A DNA stretch of 64,000 bases from NCBI GenBank assembly GCA_949152475.1, contig OX424562.1:3968001-4032000 (forward strand). The letters run 5' to 3'. Below, in pieces: positions 36,351 through 47,770 of this stretch. A program made the position numbers and the translations under genes. Under the pieces are notes generated by a model that saw only the letters and a program-made list of their open reading frames with translations, searched no databases and was not told the DNA's origin. This DNA is from Terebella lapidaria (lineage: Eukaryota > Annelida > Polychaeta > Terebellida > Terebellidae). Each line of letters opens with the position of its first letter. The stretch's first letter is position 1.

Positions 36351-37560
36351 ATGCTGATTCGCCCAAAAAATTTCAGGTCAAGGTACATGTAAACGTTATC
36401 CCACTACTGGTATACCCCTTACACATGTTTGTCCAGACCCACGAGTACTTCTCCACGACGCATGAAATACGCATGAATCCTCAAGACAGAGCAAAAATGT
36501 TTTTGAACCCTAGGTCGAAAGTCGTTTGACAGATTGTTACCGAAATAAAAATGGTTCTCCCCTAGTGGTATTAGGACCACCAAGCATTGCCCAAATACTT
36601 TTTGAGTTATCGTCCGGAAACCCAGTCCAAAAATCAACATTGATTCCGTCCTCAGCTGGCTCGAAAACAATATGGTTCTTCTATTCATTTCTGACCAGTG
36701 GTTTGAGTTATCGTCCGGAGACCAAGTCAGAAAATCAACATAGATTTCGTCCTCAGTCGACTCAAAAACAATATGGTTCTTCCATTCATTTCTGACCAGT
36801 GGTCAGTTATATCTGGGAAAATTTAAGTTGTCATCTAGAAACCAAAACGGCGGGAAAAAAAGAAAAACAAAATCTGATAAAACCATAAAGGCATTTTGGC
36901 AGTCAACGAAGTAATTCATTATAACAATGTGGAATATTAGGTTTGAGGACTATGATCATTCCATTTGGTTGAAATCGTGTCACACTGCAAAACGTGTCAC
37001 ACTGCAAACGAAAAAAAAAAGAAATGAAAAATTTGGGTGCGAATCTGGGAAAAAATATGGGACTAAGCGAGATGGTGAGCGCTGGAAGCACGAAGCTCAT
37101 TCGGTTAGGAATCTGGAGCCTGTTGAAGGGACCCAGAAGCTGAAGGGTAAAGTGACTTCAAATGTACACCCTGAATTTTCTATTGAGACCGTAAATCTCA
37201 AATACCGATCAGGCCTGCATGAAACAATGATGAAATTTGGGGCAAATAGGGGGTTGGGAGGAGACCATGCCCACCCGGGTTTGTGGCCGATGCCACGTGT
37301 TCCTACCGGTTCCTACATGATTACTGCTGGCGATGTGTGGAAACATTCTGCAATCTGCATCGATGCCTTTCCATGCGAGTCTCGTTCGGCTGCAGACTTG
37401 TCGACTGTTTATGGGGTGCTGCGAGATCTTCTCCACCAGCGGGAGCGTCTTTCTTTGCCCAGCCATTTCTGGTGGGCAAAGAAAGCTCTGACTGCTCAAA
37501 GTCCACCAAAGCTCGGCGCCGTTCCGCCATTCGCCGCTTCGACGCGGAGTCGGCTCGGAT
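36351..37560. other. Intergenic with a 101-bp tandem repeat
   Basis: Three units at about 36600-36805 share GAGTTATCGTCCGG and ACAATATGGTTCTT. A perfect hairpin lies at about 37447-37483 (stem CTTTCTTTGCCCA). A 221-codon frame at 36927-37592 has no recognisable domain and is not supported as a gene. Confidence 0.4.
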
Positions 37561-39851
37561 CAATGTCACATTACAAACCCCGTGAGTTATGACGCCCTGT
37601 CCCTCTTAGCAGCACAGGAATTTTGTCCAGGCTCACTGCTTTCGGCTTTACGCCCTCAGTTTTCCAGTGTTTGGAGCTTTCTAGATTTTCCAGCAGGCAG
37701 CCAGTCTGGGACAATTTTTCAACTCGTTCTCGCTGAGCACTGTGTGTCCGAGTCTGCGTCTGACACTCGTGTGTCACACGTGGGCGCTCGGTTCCCGAGA
37801 CCTGACCCACAAACTCCCGATGCAAGTGTTCCACGATGACGCTCGGCTCCCGGTCGGGTACCGGGAACCGGTAGATTTATGGAATCGTTCTTCGAGTCAC
37901 CAACGGCTTCTTTGAGTGACCCAATCGGGTCCCGGGGTCCAACAGGATCACGGCCCCTGGTCGGATACTGGGCTCCGATAGACTACACATGTGTCTTCCT
38001 TGCTGCTCTGATTCTGACTCAGGCATGTCCCTCGATGCTACGGCGTTGCTTCCCTGCCCACCTCGGGGGTCCCGGCAACCGACTTTAGTGTGCTAGTCGG
38101 GTTAGAATTGCAACTGGTCCAGCCCCAGGCCACTGTGGGGCCTCGGCACCTGGGTCCCGATTGGGTCCCGGGATCCGGCCAGTCACTGGGTTTTATCTGG
38201 ACGAATGACTCCTATGCATACAGTGAGTACTTGCCACGTTCACTGCCACATCCGATTGCCTCAGGGCTCGATGTTCAGGCGAAAGAGGGGGGAGAGAGGA
38301 GGTTATGACTGTATGTCTACTTCTCACTTTCTCTTCCAGATGATGTCCCAGCACGGCAGACCCTCGCCACAGCCAATCCAGCTGATAGCCTCGCCGTCGC
38401 CTACGGTCAGCTCCCTCGGGATGCCTCCTGCGGACCCTGCCTCTACGGGTTGCTCTATACGTCTGGGCCTTCGGGCCACTCACTCACGACTGCTTTTGCG
38501 GGCTGGTCTTTAGCGGAGTCCGGGCCTTCGGGCCACCACCCAGCAGTTCCTCATCTTTCGGGCCGCTTTTTAGCAGAGTCCATGCTGGGCCGCTCTTCAG
38601 CGGAGTCCGTTGTCACACTTCCACCAGCTTCCTCCGCGCCTCAGGAGTTACAGCAACTGTAACCGGACATTTCTGCTCGAATCACTGCCCGGATGCAGTC
38701 GATGTTTCCGCAACTGTCGTCACAAGTACAACAAAGCCTACTTCTTCCTGCCTCGTGCGGGTCGTGCGAGCGAGGCCACCTGTGGACTCTTGTCTACGCC
38801 TCTGCAGCGGACCCAGTCTCTGTAGCCTCCAGGCATGGTACCTCCAGAGCAGCTCCTCGCCACTGCTTCACAGGTCAGCAAACCGACCCCCGGGTCTTCT
38901 CGTGGGGTCACTCCGGCGCAGATGCTCCAGGTTCTACCTTCTTCTTGTATGACTTTCTCAACCTCTCAGAAGTGTTGTTTAACAGATCCGGACACCAATT
39001 CAGAAGAAGAGGAGATGGATTCACCATCTTTCTGCCCATCTCATGGGGTGGACCATTTGTCCAGACAAGAACTGTTCCGAGAGAAGCTCCTGCTCGCCCG
39101 TACTCAGCTCAGCTCACAGTTTACGCCAGAACCTCCGGTGGACGCTTCCTCCTCGGTGGAGCCTGTGTCTTGTGGACAGCCAGTAACTGCGACAAACTCA
39201 CGGCAGCAGCTTCCTCTCAGCCGCAGCGTGCGGCAGGCCTTTGAGTGTCGCCGCCAGGACGCTATTCAGACCGAGGGAGAAAAGATCAAGAGGCCCAAGC
39301 TGTCGACCCTGTAAACTCCTCACAAGGATTTCTTGGACAAGCCGACGGAGCCTTCCAGGTCCTCCAGTGGTGGTCCTCCAGTGGATGTGGAGCCCCTTGT
39401 CCGTTTTGGTCACACCTGACTATGCTCAGCCGCGATGCTACTGCCCTGTGCACAGGAGGCCCTCACAGACAAGTCCATCAATTCACTCTTTCACGGAGAG
39501 GACCTTTCTCGGGCAGAACGTCAGGTCTCAGACCTGATCAGCCAACGTCCAATCAGCCAACGCCCAGCTTGTTTCCGAGCTCCTTGTGTAACAGAAGGCC
39601 TGAAAACCACCAGCACAGTCTCACTCTTCTTCTTCCTTCAAGCCGAAGAAGTCCAAGACTAAACAGCCCTTTCCAGGGGCCCCTGCTTCCACATTGTCCA
39701 AGCGAGGTGGCCGCCACTCGGGTACCAGCCGCCGCAGCAATCAAAGGGTGGAGCAGGGGCGTGACGGCCCGGTCCAAGCAGTAAGTACCAGAGTACCACG
39801 CATCACCAACAGCAACTTCCTCCCCTTTCTGTCACGCAGAAAGAAAGAGAG

Positions 39852-41690
39852 ATGGGAGCCAGTCCTTGGATCGTGGGGGTACTCAGGAAGGGGTTCCAAA
39901 TTCAGTTCGTAACGTCACCTGTTCTGTCCCCTGTCCCCAAGCCAGTCACCCTGCCATCAGCTCCAGAGAAGCGGGCAGCCTTGGATGCAGATATCCACAA
40001 ACTGATTTCAAGAGGGGTCATAGAACCCGTGGATCCTCAGACTCCAGGGTTCTACAATATCATGTTCGTGGTTCCAAAGAGCTCCGGCGGTTGGCGTCCA
40101 GTAATAGACTTGTTGCCGCTGAATCTGTCCGCGCAGACTCCCAAGTTCGCCATGGAGACGCCCGAATCCATTCGGCTAGCGCTTCCAGTGAATGCATGGG
40201 CAGTCTCCCTATATCTGAAAGACGCTTTCTTCCACATTCCAATACATTCGGCCTCTCGCAGGTATCTGAGGTTCGCCTATCGGGGGCGTGTATGGCAGTT
40301 CCGTGCTCTACCATTCGGTCTATCACCTTCTCCTTGGATCTTCACCATAGTGGTATGGGAGATCCAGAGCCTAGCTCACCAGCGCGGTATTTTCCTTCAT
40401 GAATACTGGCTGCTTTGCAGTCTCAGGACACTTTGTTGAAACACTGCGATTGTGATCAATTTCAAGCAGTCAGAACTCTGTCCGTCTCAAGATTTTGTGT
40501 TCCTAGGTTACCGGTTCGTGACCACGTCAGGCATGGTTTTCCCGCCACTGGAACGGATTACCAAGTTACGCCCGCTCCCAGCCTCCTTCCTGGCCCATAC
40601 GCGTCAGTCGGCAGCTCCTTGGCAGTCTCTACTGGGTCTGCTGGCGGCGACGGTGAAGATGGTGCCGCTCTGTCGCCTTCACATGCGAGAGCTGCAGCAT
40701 TGCCTGAGACTGGGTTGGTGTCAAGCTACGGACCTTGACTCTACTCTGGTAACGTTGTCTCCAGCAGCTCACAAGTACGTCCAGTGGTGGATCCAAATCG
40801 GAAATCTGTCACGAGGTTCCCCGTTCCGTCTGCCGCTGCCATCCAAGCATCTGTTCATTGGAGCACACCAGCTGGCCCTTCACGCGTGGATGTTGTCCAA
40901 CGATCACTGGATCTGCACAAAGGGTTTTCTGAAGAAGTGTCCTCTCGGATCGCACAGTCAAATCGAAGGTCTTCTTTGGCGCAGGCAGACTGATCATTTC
41001 ACGGCAAATGCCCCATTAATTGCTGAATTTCTCATGTTAAAATTCAATGAAGGTCGGGCGCCGTCTACCCTAGCGGGCTGCAGAACGGCTATCGCTAGGA
41101 CGCTTTTGCCGCAACAGGGTGTTGACTATGGGACTGATCAGGCCATGACGTTATAGCTCAAAACTATGCTCAGGTCAGACTGGACGTTCTCCCGTCTTTT
41201 CTCTCGAAAACCCAGCTCTCTAGTCTCTACGGCTTCTCCATTAGCGATCGTGATCCCTGCTCTCGATGCCTCTCTTGGCACGGACTTGGAGAGTGACGCG
41301 AAGCTCTGTCTCGTGCATGCGTTGTGCTTTACCCTTACAAGACTGAAGGCTTTCGTCAAGGCAAAAAGCTCCTTTTCGTCTCCTATCTGTAAAATTTTAA
41401 GAACGATATTCGCTCTCGGACTATCTCTTCTTGGATTAAGAAATGCATTCGGCTCTATAATGATCTAGGCGATCAGCCGACCGACTGTTCTTTTCAGGTA
41501 CGGGCGCATGAGGTATGGGCCATGGCTGCGTCATTGGTCTATAACTCAAGTTATGAGTGCTTGTTCTTGGTCATGCCAAAACAAGTTTACTTCTCATTAT
41601 CTCAGAGACATAGCCTGGACGTCTGAGGACGGCATGCCCCTGGGACCGATCGTCGCTAGTCAGCACATCATCCCCGGTCGCTCATCTTGA
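39852..41690 (+). pseudogene. DIRS RT, RNase H and tyrosine recombinase region (fossil)
   Basis: The RT reads as KSSGGWRPVIDLLPLN, METPESIRLAL, LKDAFFHIPIH and RALPFGLSPSPW, which is the DIRS form. The RNase H/connection part has DFVFLGYRF and PLPSKHLFIGA. The recombinase begins near LIAEFLMLKFNEGRAPSTL and ends with a RAHEVWAMAAS box holding the conserved His-x-x-Arg-like region of the catalytic core. It is a fossil read in several frames. Confidence 0.75.
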
Positions 41691-42122
41691 GGTTGCCTTA
41701 TTCGCTCCACTGGGAGCTTTTTGTTTTACTGTAGGCCTACATAACCGTTCAAAAACGCTGCCAAAAAACACAAAAAAACATCAAGGATTGTTCGGACTAT
41801 GCATCGCTTTAGTTGAACCGGATGGATTCCTAAGTTGTGTGGATATTTATGCAAGAGGATTGTGGACAGTATATACTCCCCTCGGCTATATTGTTCAGGG
41901 AAGATTCCCAGATTCTTCTAATTTAAGTACCATTGTTACCTTGGACTTGGATTTATTTGACACTTACATGCATGGCGTGAGGGAGTGTACTCTTACCATT
42001 GAATGGAAGACAGTTCAAGTCTAGTGGAAGGGCAGAGAATTCAGTACTGAAAATTTCTTCACAAGGTATGTTCCTTTTGGTTGCTCTAATATTATAGTAA
42101 AAGAATGATCTCCATGATACAA

Positions 42123-42206
42123 TCCGGGTAGACTTCCAGGGACGGGTTCAAATCCCACCTCCGATGTCTATTCCGGGTAAACTTCCAGGGACGGGTTCAA
42201 ATCCCA
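42123..42206 (+). repeat. Duplicated 35-bp motif with a Pol III B-box-like core
   Basis: TCCGGGTA(G/A)ACTTCCAGG then GACGGGTTCAAATCCCA occurs twice, 49 bp apart. GGTTCAAATCC fits a tRNA T-arm / B box. No A box or complete tRNA is present. Confidence 0.55.
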
Positions 42207-42614
42207 TGTATAATGTATAGGAAAATAACTCGTCGTTTTAAAGGTTAAAACTAGTATTATATACTATACATACCTCCATAATACTTCTAAAGTGCCCACC
42301 CAGCCTGCCCCTTTTAGCTTGTACTCGTCCCTGAGACAAGGAACTATTGGGAAAGGAGGAAGTGGGTACGGTGCTGCCCCTGGTGGCAGCAAGGGATGGG
42401 TCATTCTTTATTCTTCCCCATATGAGAGGTTTTTCTATGGGGGAGCCTAATTTAAGTAGGCTGTTAGGGTTACCCGTGTAATATTATGGAGATAAGTATA
42501 GTGAATAATACTCAAACTTTTGAAATGACGAATTTCACTGTTGTAGTAGTAGATCCAAACCAAACTAATTCATAGGCTATTTGTATCTCTCGAACGAAGT
42601 TCGGCGGATACTAA

Positions 42615-43305
42615 AGCCGGCTATACACTATACGACGCGACCACGACGCGACTGCGACCCGACGTCTCCACCACGAATCGTCGTGAACCCGTCGGCAATG
42701 ATGTACAGCTATACATTACACGACGGATTGTCGCGTCTTTGAAGTTTCATTTTTGCTCAATGTGTTTTAAATATTGATTGTTAACCTATCGGGGTTCGGT
42801 CGTTTATCCCCCGATGATTCGCCAAAACAGTGCACAAATGATATGTGATCTGTACATGTAAAAATTATACACTTGAACATTTTATTCTACAATATATATG
42901 AAAAACTGAACGTAATCATCTAAATATTTTTCGGGATGCTATTTCATTAGACATAAAACAGTAACAATGGCCAAAAAATGTTTGTCGATATTTCTAGACA
43001 TTGAATCAGTTATAACTTCGTGCACCTCAAACTTATGGTAGCCTAAATGTCCGTTTCAAAAGGCTGAAGCTCGCATGTACCACGACAAAACGTCACAAAA
43101 CCGTCATACACTACACGACGCGACCGCGACGCGACGATTAGTCGGCACAAATCAGTCTCCACGACTGAACATTTCAGTCGGGGAGACGAGTAGTCGTGAA
43201 GCGGTTTTCATTCGTCGTGAACCCGTCGTGAGTGGCTATACACTATAAGACGGGTCGTCGCGTCGCCGTCGCGTCGTGGTCGCGTCGTGTAGTGTATAGC
43301 CGGCT
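42615..43305. mobile_element. 691-bp Harbinger-like MITE with CpG-rich ends
   Basis: Ends AGCCGGCTATACACTA... form terminal inverted repeats of about 45 bp, made largely of CGACGCGAC words, flanked by TAA (42612-42614 and 43306-43308), the PIF/Harbinger-type target. A second internal copy of the end sequence starts at about 43105 (TACACTACACGACGCG). No transposase is present. Confidence 0.85.
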
Positions 43306-43659
43306 TAAGGATTTGCAATCGTCGTTCGCGTCTGCGTCGTCTGCGTCCGCAGAGATTTTCTTTTGAACACGCTACAGGCCGCAATTCTCACCCGATCACC
43401 CTTGTTTTTTTTTTTGCAGGCTAAAATCGATTTTGGTTGCCGTGGCAACTGAATTGTTCGTTTGGGGACACATTTTTCAGAATGAACATACAAATATTAA
43501 TATGTTTACGGCCTAACTTATTACAGAAAGTTGAAATATCCATTTTGACATGTATGATCATTCCAATAGCCTGTTCTATGGAAAGTAATGGCACTGGTGT
43601 CTTGTCCAGAATAGAGAATTGATGTTTTTGGTGAAAACAGGACAATATTACTGAATAAG

Positions 43660-43905
43660 TTACATTAGTTACACTAGTTAAGTCTATTACTGAGCACAAT
43701 AACAAATAGTCAAGACAAGGAAAAATTATCATTGGGGTCAGCAAAGTGAAGGGTCGTTTGAGTAGAGAGTTTATGGCTGTAGTAACATTAATTAAGTTAA
43801 TGTTAGTTTTGCTAGTTAAGTCTATTACTATGCACAATAAGAATAGTTAAGGCGATGGACATTTATTATTGTGCTCAACAAGGTAAAAGTTTTGATCTGT
43901 GGCCT
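43660..43905 (+). repeat. Two units of a 138-bp repeat related to 14160-14420
   Basis: CTAGTTAAGTCTATTACT and GCACAATAA recur 138 bp apart (43675 and 43813), followed by GCTCAACAAGGTAAAAGTTT, the same word seen near 14180 and 14300. Confidence 0.55.
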
Positions 43906-46456
43906 GCTGAAGTTCTTCAAGGACCTAGGCGTGGTACAGAAACCCCAAGCCATGCCCGACTCAATGTTAGTGTCTAATTGTAGGATCACGCATTCCACAC
44001 TCAATTTAAGGACTGATTGCACGTAACATACCAGTGACTGCAGTGAGGTGCTTTCCCATTGACTTATAATGTGAAAGTAAAGGTAACAAAATCACCAAGA
44101 CAATACAATCCCCTGACCTAAAACTTGGCTAGCACACACATCTAATCATGGATGATGAACCGAGACATGGTTTCATAAATAATATCATGGAAGCTGTGCA
44201 GTTTGATGATTAGATAAATCTTTTTATACGTTTCACCAAAACGAACATTCGTGTCTTCCGCTTGAAAAACACTGGTTGCTGCGTATATGTATACTTTGTT
44301 GTAGTCAAAATAATGAGAATATATAGGGCTATACTTTCTGTGAGATGAATACAATGAGCGGAATATTCATAATCCCAAACACCTTTGTGCACCCGAGTGC
44401 ATATCACCCGGGAGTTTTACCAGCATCACTAGCATCACCCCCTACTTTCTTTTCAGCATAAGGATGCTGATCAGTTACTCTATAAAATAGGTCATTTTGA
44501 AAAGATAATATTCCAGAAATAACTTTCAGATTTTGACTCTTCGTTACCTTACTGTTTGTAGCGGACTACGTTAATATGGTTTTGCGTTAATAAGCTAATA
44601 CTTTTAACCATTTCGAAATGTATGTGCGATCAATATAGTCCGATTAAAATTAGTAATAACTCATTTAATAGTAAGACGCTTTTGTAATAATGAAAACAAC
44701 ACGAATGAACAATGTGTTTTGTAGTATGTTTCACCAAACAAGTTGAAATACCATCCAACATCACATTTCACGTTCACAATAGCACGTCAATAAAAGTAAA
44801 TATTTCCGGGCCAGCACAGAATTCAGGGTACTCTTCAACTAAATGTATATGTATGTTACATTGATACACATTGTAACATGAAACTAGAACCATTGGTCCT
44901 GCTTACTGGGTATGATTCACTGAATTGTTTGTTAGCCATTAACCTGTTACACGTATGTAAATTATATAAGAGTTCAGGTGCCAGGAAATACATGTGAATC
45001 ACGTTGGAGTTATACAGATGTTTGTGACCACGAAGAACCAAATGTTACTAATTAACCGTTAGCGATTTTCTGCGTGAAACTATTCCTTGGCTACATGCGA
45101 GGCAAGCTTTACTGGTTCGATCTGTGACAAATGTCACTAGTCACATCAAGTTATGGTCCAGATAAGCTTGTGTGCCGACATGAATCCTGTGATGACCCGT
45201 AACTTTCCAGCAGTTTCAAATTCTTGCACTTGGGAGAATTCCACCAGCGCAAGATGCAAGGACACTTGAGACTTCAGTTATGACAACATCTAGAGCACAT
45301 CCCTCCGCACATTTTCCGTGAGAGCTGTACGGATTCAAACTGTATATATGCCACGAATTTTGCCACGGATACACGTATGCTTATTACGGCACTGACTAAT
45401 ATGTGACTCCAAAAAAGTTCGTAAGTACAAGAATCTGCAGATATTTGACAAATAGCTCACGCTTCTATGCATGTTTGTACATTTTTCTATGTACATAAGG
45501 ACAATATTTATGATACCAAAAAAGAACATTAAAAAAATAATACATCATTTGTGTCAGCATTCAACTGTGTATTCAACTTGTACATTGCTTTGAATTAAGG
45601 ATTTGGATTTATATGCCTGGAAACAGAATCTATTCGACATTAAAATTATTATCCAAAACTAAAACAACCAGCAAAACAGTAAAGGCACTTGACTAAACAA
45701 CAATTGCACATAAATATTTGTCAATGTTGGGATACACTGTTTCGTTTGCGTTCTGTTCATTACTGCTCAAGACAGTATCGTACATACAACGTATATCGCA
45801 ACGGTATTGTGTACCCACATCTATGGTGCGCATTCATGTAACAGTATACAAAATATATTAAGGATGGACTGCATATAAGGAACCGAAGCCTGCAAAGATC
45901 CAGTTTCCCCTTCACCTCAAATGTAAACATAATAAATGTCATAGAACCGGGAAAACTACGCGACCCATCTTCCAGACACTTCGTTAATTGACACTTGCAT
46001 ATAAACTGAGAGATTCGTTCATGAATATGATATCACGAGAATCTTACAAATTGATAATCAAGAGTATATTTATTACACGCGTCAGCAAAACAAAGGTTCG
46101 TACGTTCAGCGTGAGGAACAAGCTATTGTAGATAGGTACACATACGACTAGACCTTCTGTGAGAGTAACACACCAAGTGGAGCAGTTCATTTCCTTAGTG
46201 AACCCGAGCGCAACTCACCCGTGAGCTTTTTACTACTACTTTCATGTATTCTCGCACGCTGATTTGTTGTCATCATTGAGAGACCAAGTCAAGGAAAAAC
46301 GCATACCGGAAGCTTTTTTGTTTACTTAAATTCACATTCTGTTTTTCATAAAATTCACATGTTATGAAAAAGCCTCAACTCTGTAATAGCGGGCGAGAAA
46401 ATGCATATGTAGCTGTTTTGCGTGCGGTATGGGTTTCCCCGGCACTAGTCACTTTA
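43906..46456. other. AT-rich intergenic DNA with a diverged duplication
   Basis: No gene is supported. Segments 44142-44480 and 45975-46270 look like old copies of one another (shared CTTTCTGTGAGA, CACCCGAGTGCA/AACCCGAGCGCA and TCACCCG words). Short frames only. Confidence 0.35.
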
Positions 46457-46858
46457 GGCCAAAAAAAAGAAAAAGGTTTGTGTTTAGGGTTTCCCTACCG
46501 ACCCTAGGGCAAAGGCCCCTACCCTAACTGTTTTTTCACCTTTTGAAAAAAATTTTTTTTTTGGTTCTTGTTATTTTTTTCCCAGATTCTTCACCCAGTG
46601 TTCCATGTTTTTTATTGGCATAAAAGCAAATTTTGAACAGAAAGTAAGTAAATACAATACATGCAGGAACCCATTGCTTGTGCGTTTTTGGTACACGAGG
46701 GAGAAGTATAATGCTACACGAAACTACATACTAGTATATGAGACTACAGGCGTGCACGTGGTCACAAAATAGATCTAGTTTCAAAAAAAAAAAAACCTAC
46801 CTACCGACCCTAAGTTTTTGGGACCATGAAACCCTAAACACACACCTTTTTTTTGGCC
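46457..46858. mobile_element. 402-bp Harbinger-like MITE
   Basis: Inverted ends GGCCAAAAAAAAG...GTTTAGGGTTT, flanked by TTA (46454-46456 and 46859-46861). Subterminal CTACCGACCCTA words are also inverted at the two ends. No coding capacity. Confidence 0.85.
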
Positions 46859-47450
46859 TTATCCAGGGCTTGCCTAAAGGCTCAGTCTTAATGAGCCGAC
46901 TCGTCCTGGGAAAAACCCACACCGCACGCAAAACAGTGCCATATGCATATCATGGCAGTACAAACTAATTCTGCCACTCGGTATGTTATCAGTGTACCTT
47001 GGTTATTGAAAAATAAGTAGGAAAATGACATATATTGACGATTATCAGATATTTAACCATATGAACCGCTTGTTTAAAAAAAAGTCTTGGTTGGTGGTCC
47101 ATGATGATCGTAAATAACTACAGTAAATTCTGTTGTGGAATGGATGTGCGCTAATTCATGATTTCGTTACCTCTGTATTTAGGCCTACACTCTCAGTGAA
47201 GGGAGAGTTGGAGCAGTCCAGTTTCGGGGTTTTTACATGCAACCCAACCTTAACATTTAACCCAAAATTTCTCATACCCAGGCTAAAAAAATAACATTTC
47301 CTGAAATGTAAAAGAACATAATTGGTTATCAAAATGTACATATTGAACCGTGTTCAACGTGTGCTCAATGCATAAAAAACCTAAACCCCATATGTGCCCG
47401 ATAAACTCGAGACACCGGGTACAAGGCCGGCGGTCGTGTGGTGCCGGGGC
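46859..47450. other. 3' flank / UTR of the sushi receptor gene
   Basis: Downstream (minus-strand sense) of the receptor stop codon. No clear AATAAA was found on the minus strand, so the 3' UTR end is unknown. Confidence 0.35.
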
Positions 47451-47770
47451 CTACAGCATTTGGACCGTGTCGCCTGATGACACAGGTCCATCGTCCGCCT
47501 CTGCCTCCGGAGAGGACTGCTCTCCGCACAGATTGCGCTTGAGCCGTTTCCACTCCTGTCTGTACGCGGGCACGTCTAGAGCGAACAGCAGCCCGAACAG
47601 AATGACAAACAGCACGACCTCGGCGCCGCCGATACCCTGGGAGGTCTGAGAGAAGTCGGACTCCTTGAAGCCCATCCTCATCAGGTAACGCTCTCGGTCT
47701 GTCAGGTTAGCTTCCAGCTCTTCCTCTAGCTTATCGAGAATGCTTTTGTCTGACAGTTCCTCTGGATCAT
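47451..47770 (-). CDS. Last exon of the receptor: juxtamembrane, TM helix, cytoplasmic tail
   Basis: Begins DPEELSDKSILDKLEEELEA (acidic, probably helical), then a single hydrophobic span AEVVLFVILFGLLFALDV, a stop-transfer-like RQEWKRLKR stretch and an acidic tail ending SGDTVQML. This makes the product a type I membrane protein with its long N-terminal part outside. No ITAM, PDZ or NPxY motif is evident. Confidence 0.85.

Larger units (their letters stand above)
37560..42480 (+). mobile_element. DIRS-type tyrosine-recombinase retroelement (broken fossil)
   Basis: A GC-richer, plus-strand element with a Ser/Pro-rich gag-like part (about 38200-39310), a DIRS-type reverse transcriptase, RNase H, and a tyrosine recombinase (about 40990-41690) instead of an integrase. 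Limits are approximate: the right end may lie in the GAGACAAGGAACTATTGGG region near 42330-42480. It is broken, with probably around ten breaks. The inverted termini and internal complementary region typical of DIRS were not identified. Confidence 0.75.

Noticed and set aside
36927-37592. 221-codon frame before the DIRS element
   Set aside because: No recognisable motif and mixed composition; it could be element-derived but cannot be supported.
42123-42206. A tRNA gene
   Set aside because: Only a T-arm-like segment is present; no acceptor, D or anticodon arms can be folded.
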